DNA of 64,000 bases, from the NCBI RefSeq assembly GCF_000503215.1, contig NZ_AYTD01000001.1, positions 248,001-312,000 of the forward strand. Direction: 5' to 3'. This document shows, in pieces, positions 60,277 through 64,000 of this stretch (position 1 is its first letter; each line of letters opens with the position of its first letter). A model generated the notes under the pieces. That model did not search any database. It worked only from the letters and a program-made list of their open reading frames with translations, and was not told where the DNA came from. This DNA comes from Pseudomonas canadensis. GTDB taxonomy: Bacteria; Pseudomonadota; Gammaproteobacteria; Pseudomonadales; Pseudomonadaceae. Position numbers and translations under genes: made by a program.

Positions 60277-61071
60277 ATGCTGATGAAAAAGGCGTCCCTT
60301 GTGGGCGCCTTTTTTGTGCCTGGAATTTGGCTCTCGGTTGCCCAGGCTCAGGGGGGCTGCCCTGCGCCGACCACGTTGGCCCGCGTGGAGGTGCAGCGCG
60401 TGGTGGATGGCGACACGGTGCGCCTCAAGGACGGCCGCAGTGTGCGGATGATCGGCCTCAATGCCCCCGAAACCGGCAAGAAGGGCCGTCCCGACGAGCC
60501 TTACGCGGTTGCGGCCCGCCAGCGTTTACAGGCATTGGTCGACGCGAGCGACGGCCGTGTCGGCTTGGTGCCTGGGCGCGAGAGCAAGGACCGCTACGGC
60601 CGCACGTTGGCCCACCTCTACGGCGCGGACGGCGAGAACCTTGAGGCGCAATTGCTGGCTGAAGGCCTGGGATTTCAGGTTGGAGTTGCGCCCAATACCG
60701 ATCTTGTCGCCTGTCAGCAGGCCGCTGAAAACAGCGCACGTGATGCGCGGTTGGGCCTTTGGCGGCAATCGCCGGTACAAAACGTGGCGCAGCTCAAGCA
60801 GTCTGGCTTTGCTTTGGTCAGTGGCCAGGTGAGCAAGATCGAACGCAATCGCGGCGGAATCTGGATCGAAGTTCAGGGGGCAGTGGTATTACGCATTGCG
60901 CCCGACCTCGCCAAAAAATTCGACACCGCAGTGCTCAGTGGTCTGCAAGGCAAGACAATCGAAGCCCGTGGCTGGGTGCAGGATCGCGCCAACCGCGGCG
61001 GCCTGAAAAACGGGCAGGCACGCTGGATGCTGCCAGTGACCGACCCCGGCATGCTCAAATCGACGGATTAG
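60277..61071 (+). CDS. Secreted thermonuclease-family (SNase) protein
   Basis: 264 residues from ATG 60277 (ATG 60283 also possible). A signal peptide covers about 1-25 (GAFFVPGIWLSVAQAQGG), then an SNase-like OB-fold (about 35-160: VVDGDTVRLKDGRSVRMIGLNAPETGKKGRPDEPYA, ESKDRYGRTLAHLY, EGLGFQVG) with catalytic Asp, Arg and Glu residues visible. A C-terminal OB-like domain of unknown function (about 170-260) follows. Periplasmic or secreted nuclease predicted. The signal-peptide codons contain the rpmE terminator, see the terminator entry. Confidence 0.88.
   Translation: MLMKKASLVGAFFVPGIWLSVAQAQGGCPAPTTLARVEVQRVVDGDTVRLKDGRSVRMIGLNAPETGKKGRPDEPYAVAARQRLQALVDASDGRVGLVPGRESKDRYGRTLAHLYGADGENLEAQLLAEGLGFQVGVAPNTDLVACQQAAENSARDARLGLWRQSPVQNVAQLKQSGFALVSGQVSKIERNRGGIWIEVQGAVVLRIAPDLAKKFDTAVLSGLQGKTIEARGWVQDRANRGGLKNGQARWMLPVTDPGMLKSTD
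60285..60315 (+). terminator. Intrinsic terminator inside the nuclease signal-peptide codons
   Basis: AAAAAGGCGTCCC / GGGCGCCTTTTTT, one bulged base, TTGT loop and six T, 44 bases after the rpmE stop and just downstream of the nuclease ATG. It should end rpmE transcripts, so the nuclease is made only by read-through or antitermination. Confidence 0.8.
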
Positions 61072-61252
61072 GAAAAAATTGTAGACATTTTTTTAGTCGA
61101 TTGTGAACAGTTGAGCCCTTGTATCCCGTGGCTCTTGGCCGAAAGTCGTAGCGCAGGGCCCTTGACACCTGTGACTGCCCAGTCTTGTAGGGACTTTGCG
61201 ACACGCGTATCCTCGGCGGTCCGTCGACCAACAGTAAAAGCGGAATGCCGAT

Positions 61253-62521
61253 ATGTCTGATTTGAAAACTGCCGCTCTCGAATATCATGCCCATCCTCGT
61301 CCAGGAAAGCTGAGTGTAGAGCTCACCAAAGCCACTGCCACCGCTCGCGACCTGTCGCTGGCCTACAGCCCTGGTGTTGCCGAGCCCGTACGTGAAATCG
61401 CCCGCGACCCTGAACTGGCGTACAAGTACACCGGCAAAGGCAACCTGGTTGCAGTGATTTCCGATGGCACCGCGATTCTGGGCCTGGGCAACCTCGGCCC
61501 ATTGGCTTCCAAGCCAGTCATGGAAGGTAAAGGCGTTCTGTTCAAGCGCTTTGCCGGCATCGACGTTTTCGACATCGAAGTCGATTCCGAAAGCCCGCAG
61601 GCTTTCATCGACACGGTCAAGCGCATTTCCATCACCTTCGGTGGCATCAACTTGGAAGACATCAAGGCGCCTGAGTGCTTCGAGATCGAAAAGGCCCTGA
61701 TCGAACAGTGCGACATTCCGGTATTCCACGATGACCAGCACGGCACCGCGATCGTTACTGCGGCCGGCATGATCAACGCTCTGGAAATCGCTGGCAAAAC
61801 TCTCGCCGACGCACAGATCGTCTGCCTGGGCGCCGGCGCTGCGGCCATCTCCTGCATGAAGTTGCTGGTGAGCATGGGCGCCAAGCTGGAAAACATCTTC
61901 ATGGTCGACAGCAAAGGCGTGGTCCAGTCCGAGCGTACCGACCTGAACCAGTACAAGGCGATGTTTGCCCACGCGACCGACAAGCGCACCCTGGCTGACG
62001 CCCTCGACGGTGCAGACGTGTTCGTCGGCCTGTCCGGCCCGAACCTGCTGAGCGCTGAAGGCCTCAAATCCATGGCGGCCAACCCGATCGTGTTCGCCTG
62101 CTCCAACCCTGATCCAGAAATCTCTCCGGAACTGGCTCACGCCACCCGTAGCGACGTGATTATGGCGACCGGCCGTTCGGACTACCCGAACCAGGTCAAC
62201 AACGTACTGGGTTTCCCGTTCATCTTCCGTGGTGCCCTGGACGTTCGCGCCAAGCGCATCAACGAAGAGATGAAAGTGGCTGCCGCCAACGCCCTGCGTG
62301 AACTGGCCAAGCTGCCGGTCCCTCAGGAAGTGTGCGACGCCTACGGCGGTATCAAGCTGGAATTCGGTCGTGAGTACATCATTCCGAAACCAATGGACAA
62401 GCGCCTGATCACCCTAATCTCCGATGCCGTGGCTAAAGCCGCTATCGAGACCGGCGTTGCTACCCTGCCGTATCCGAAGCACTACCCGCTGCAAAGCGTG
62501 GATGATGTGTTCAACGGCTAA
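61253..62521 (+). CDS. maeB: NADP-type malic enzyme, short form without PTA domain
   Basis: 422 residues. It oxidatively decarboxylates malate to pyruvate. N-terminal malic domain ([20 protein letters not shown], catalytic Lys) and NAD(P)-binding domain ([26 protein letters not shown]) are intact. The phosphotransacetylase-like C-terminal half found in the 760-residue MaeB is absent. Cofactor NADP is likely but not certain from sequence. A TTGACA hexamer at 61162 is the best -35 candidate, though its -10 partner is weak. Own terminator. Confidence 0.93.
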   Translation: MSDLKTAALEYHAHPRPGKLSVELTKATATARDLSLAYSPGVAEPVREIARDPELAYKYTGKGNLVAVISDGTAILGLGNLGPLASKPVMEGKGVLFKRFAGIDVFDIEVDSESPQAFIDTVKRISITFGGINLEDIKAPECFEIEKALIEQCDIPVFHDDQHGTAIVTAAGMINALEIAGKTLADAQIVCLGAGAAAISCMKLLVSMGAKLENIFMVDSKGVVQSERTDLNQYKAMFAHATDKRTLADALDGADVFVGLSGPNLLSAEGLKSMAANPIVFACSNPDPEISPELAHATRSDVIMATGRSDYPNQVNNVLGFPFIFRGALDVRAKRINEEMKVAAANALRELAKLPVPQEVCDAYGGIKLEFGREYIIPKPMDKRLITLISDAVAKAAIETGVATLPYPKHYPLQSVDDVFNG

Positions 62522-62539
62522 GCCGTTGTAGCGCACCCA

Positions 62540-62576
62540 CAAAAAAGCCCCGGCTCTCGCGAGTCGGGGCTTTTTT
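62540..62576 (+). terminator. Intrinsic terminator of the malic enzyme gene
   Basis: AAAAAAGCCCCG / CGGGGCTTTTTT with a GCTCTCGCGAGT loop that itself pairs. Bidirectional by its A and T runs. Confidence 0.93.
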
Positions 62577-62590
62577 GTGGCGGATCTCTT

Positions 62591-62697
62591 TGTGCAGGGC
62601 AGGCTTGCTGTGCTGTTCAGGCTTGCTGTGGTGAGCAGGCCTTTGTGGTGAGTGGGCTTGTTGTGGTGAGTGGGCTTGTTGTGGTGAGCGGACTTGC
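62591..62697. repeat. Six-copy 18-bp tandem array
   Basis: Units of 17-18 bases starting at 62591, 62609, 62627, 62644, 62662 and 62680, each beginning TGTGGTGAG or TGTGC and ending in GGCTTG. Copies 4 and 5 are identical (TGTGGTGAGTGGGCTTGT). The last copy is the left end of a REP element that continues to 62813. It appears to be an expansion of the REP outer arm. Confidence 0.8.
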
Positions 62698-62813
62698 CCC
62701 GCGCTGGGCTGCGAAGCAGCCCTAAAACCTGCCAACGCGTTTTAACTGGATGAATGCGATACTTGCATTAGGGCCGCTTCGCGCCCCAGCGCGGGGCAAG
62801 CCCGCTCACCACA
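62680..62813. repeat. REP-type inverted repeat (GTGGTGAGC family)
   Basis: TGTGGTGAGCGGACTTGCCCCGCGCTGGGC with internal GGCTGCGAAGCAGCC and TCGCGCC hairpins and the reverse complement at the end. Together with the tandem array and the terminator it fills the 328-base maeB-mrcA gap. Confidence 0.9.
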
Positions 62814-62849
62814 AAAGCCCGTTCACCACGATAAGCCCTGGTTCCAACC

Positions 62850-64000
62850 TCAGAACAGGTCGATCGGCGCCGCCTCATCCGCTGGCAGCGGGCTGCCCGG
62901 CGCAACACCATTGCCCAGCTCGTTGACCGAAGGCGGCGTGTCTTCGCTCTTGAACAGTTCGAAGTACGCATTCGGCGTGCTTGGCGAGGCCGCGCGGCCA
63001 CTCACCGGGTCGATACGCAAGCTAAGGATGCCTTCAGGCTCCGGCTGGGTGTGCGGCGGCTTGTCCTTCAGTGCCGCGCCCATGTAGCTCATCCAGATCG
63101 GCAGCGCGACAGTGCCACCAAACTCGCGGCGACCCAGGCTTTCCGGCTGGTCATAGCCGGTCCACACGGTGGTCACGTAATCGGCGTTGTAGCCGGAGAA
63201 CCAGGCATCCTTGGATTCGTTGGTGGTACCGGTCTTGCCCGCAATATCCGGACGGCCCAGGGCCAGGGCGCGGCGGCCGGTACCCTTCTTGATCACGTCT
63301 TCCAGGATGCTGTTGAGGATGTAGGTGGTACGGCCATCCACGATGCGCTCGGCCACGGCGGGCGCCTGCGGTTCGGTTGCGGCAGCGTTGCCGGCAGGTG
63401 CGGTGCCTGGAGTCGGCTCAATGGTGATGCCGCCATTGCTCGGAGCCGCCAGTCCATCCGTCGCCGCCACGCCGTTGACCACATCACCCGGCACTCGCGG
63501 CGGGTTGGCGGTGAACAGGGTGTCGCCGTTACGGCTTTCAATCTTGTCGATCAGGTACGGCGCGATCTTGTAGCCGCCGTTGGCAAAGGTGCTCCAGCCG
63601 GTGGCGATTTCCATCGGCGTGAGGGTCGCGGTGCCCAGGGCCAGGGACAGGTTTGGCGGCAGGTCCGACTTGTTGAAGCCAAAGCGCGTCATGTAGTCGA
63701 TGGTCTTGCCGACGCCCATGGCCTGCAGCAAGCGGATCGATACCAGGTTACGCGACTTGTACAGCGCCTCGCGGATACGGATCGGGCCGAGGAAGGTGTT
63801 GGTGTCGTTCTTCGGGCGCCACACCTTGTCCAGGTACTCATCGACAAACACGATCGGCGCATCGTTGACCAGGCTGGCGGCGGTGTAGCCGTTATCCAAG
63901 GCAGCGCTGTAGATGAACGGCTTGAAGCTCGAACCCGGCTGGCGCTTGGCCTGGGTGGCGCGGTTGTAATTGCTCTGCTCAAAGGCGAAGCCGCCGACCA
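62850..64000 (-). CDS. mrcA: Penicillin-binding protein 1A, C-terminal part (5' end outside window)
   Basis: Partial gene: about 382 C-terminal residues, open to the end of the window. It holds the transpeptidase domain: SxxK as PGSSFKPF (near base 63930), SxN as KSRNLVS, and KTG as IAGKTGTTNESKDAW. It cross-links peptidoglycan; the missing N-terminal half would carry the glycosyltransferase and an OB-like insert. The acidic tail ends EAAPIDLF. In pseudomonads this gene (ponA) normally faces the malic enzyme gene. Confidence 0.95.
   Translation of the reverse strand, partial: VGGFAFEQSNYNRATQAKRQPGSSFKPFIYSAALDNGYTAASLVNDAPIVFVDEYLDKVWRPKNDTNTFLGPIRIREALYKSRNLVSIRLLQAMGVGKTIDYMTRFGFNKSDLPPNLSLALGTATLTPMEIATGWSTFANGGYKIAPYLIDKIESRNGDTLFTANPPRVPGDVVNGVAATDGLAAPSNGGITIEPTPGTAPAGNAAATEPQAPAVAERIVDGRTTYILNSILEDVIKKGTGRRALALGRPDIAGKTGTTNESKDAWFSGYNADYVTTVWTGYDQPESLGRREFGGTVALPIWMSYMGAALKDKPPHTQPEPEGILSLRIDPVSGRAASPSTPNAYFELFKSEDTPPSVNELGNGVAPGSPLPADEAAPIDLF

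Noticed and set aside
62591..62697. Possible CRISPR-like array
   Set aside because: The 18-bp units are directly adjacent with no spacers and derive from a REP arm; no cas genes are present.

Overview
The window is chromosomal DNA from a fluorescent Pseudomonas, most likely of the P. fluorescens group. The evidence is high GC3, a hut locus with the hutF/hutC/hutD/hutU order, two hutH copies and three kinds of uptake system, a phaC1-phaZ-phaC2-phaD block facing phaI-phaF, an ubiE-ubiJ-ubiB/hisI-hisE/tatABC block, and many GTGGGAGC...GCTTGCC REP-type palindromes between operons. Gene order closely follows what I recall of the P. aeruginosa PA5045-PA5106 region. I see no prophage, insertion sequence, integron, CRISPR array, rRNA or tRNA. 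The region is core genome.

Layout. 1-6.5 kb: 3' end of glycogen phosphorylase, then a translationally coupled pair of envelope genes (a very large DUF2339 membrane protein and a DUF3999 protein). 6.5-8.6 kb: fbp and two small lipoproteins. 8.7-24.8 kb: the complete histidine utilisation (hut) regulon. HutF, HutC and HutD flank a HutC operator; hutU has a sigma-54 promoter next to a second HutC operator. These are followed by an NCS1 permease, the HutXWV ABC importer, two HAL-family genes (hutH1, hutH2), an amino acid permease, hutI and hutG. 25-28.4 kb: an orphan betaine/choline-type binding protein coupled to an HSL-family esterase, then pip-dtd. 28.4-33 kb: opgG-opgH for osmoregulated periplasmic glucans. 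33-36.8 kb: a polar amino acid ABC importer with two paralogous binding proteins. 37-39 kb: an HBM-type chemoreceptor.

39-45 kb (minus strand): rsmE, tatC-tatB-tatA, hisE-hisI, ubiB-ubiJ-ubiE. 45.2-52.2 kb: medium-chain-length polyhydroxyalkanoate (PHA) genes. These comprise a granule-associated protein, phasins PhaI and PhaF, the regulator PhaD, synthases PhaC2 and PhaC1, and depolymerase PhaZ, with a good -24/-12 promoter in front of phaC1. 52.4-59.8 kb (minus strand): DUF971 protein, hslU-hslV, a SPOR protein, argS, priA. 60-62.5 kb (plus strand): rpmE, a secreted SNase-type nuclease, a malic enzyme. 62.6-64 kb: a tandem 18-bp array running into a REP element, then the 3' part of the PBP1A gene mrcA.

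The main oddity is HutH1. It is a full-length HAL-family protein inside the hut operon that lacks exactly the Ala-Ser-Gly segment forming the catalytic MIO cofactor, while the downstream HutH2 is intact. Other points worth attention are a strong intrinsic terminator lying inside the signal-peptide codons of the nuclease gene, the regulatory architecture upstream of hutU and phaC1, the binding protein-esterase coupled pair, and the 18-bp tandem expansion of a REP arm beside mrcA. All assignments come from reading the translated sequence; no database search was run.
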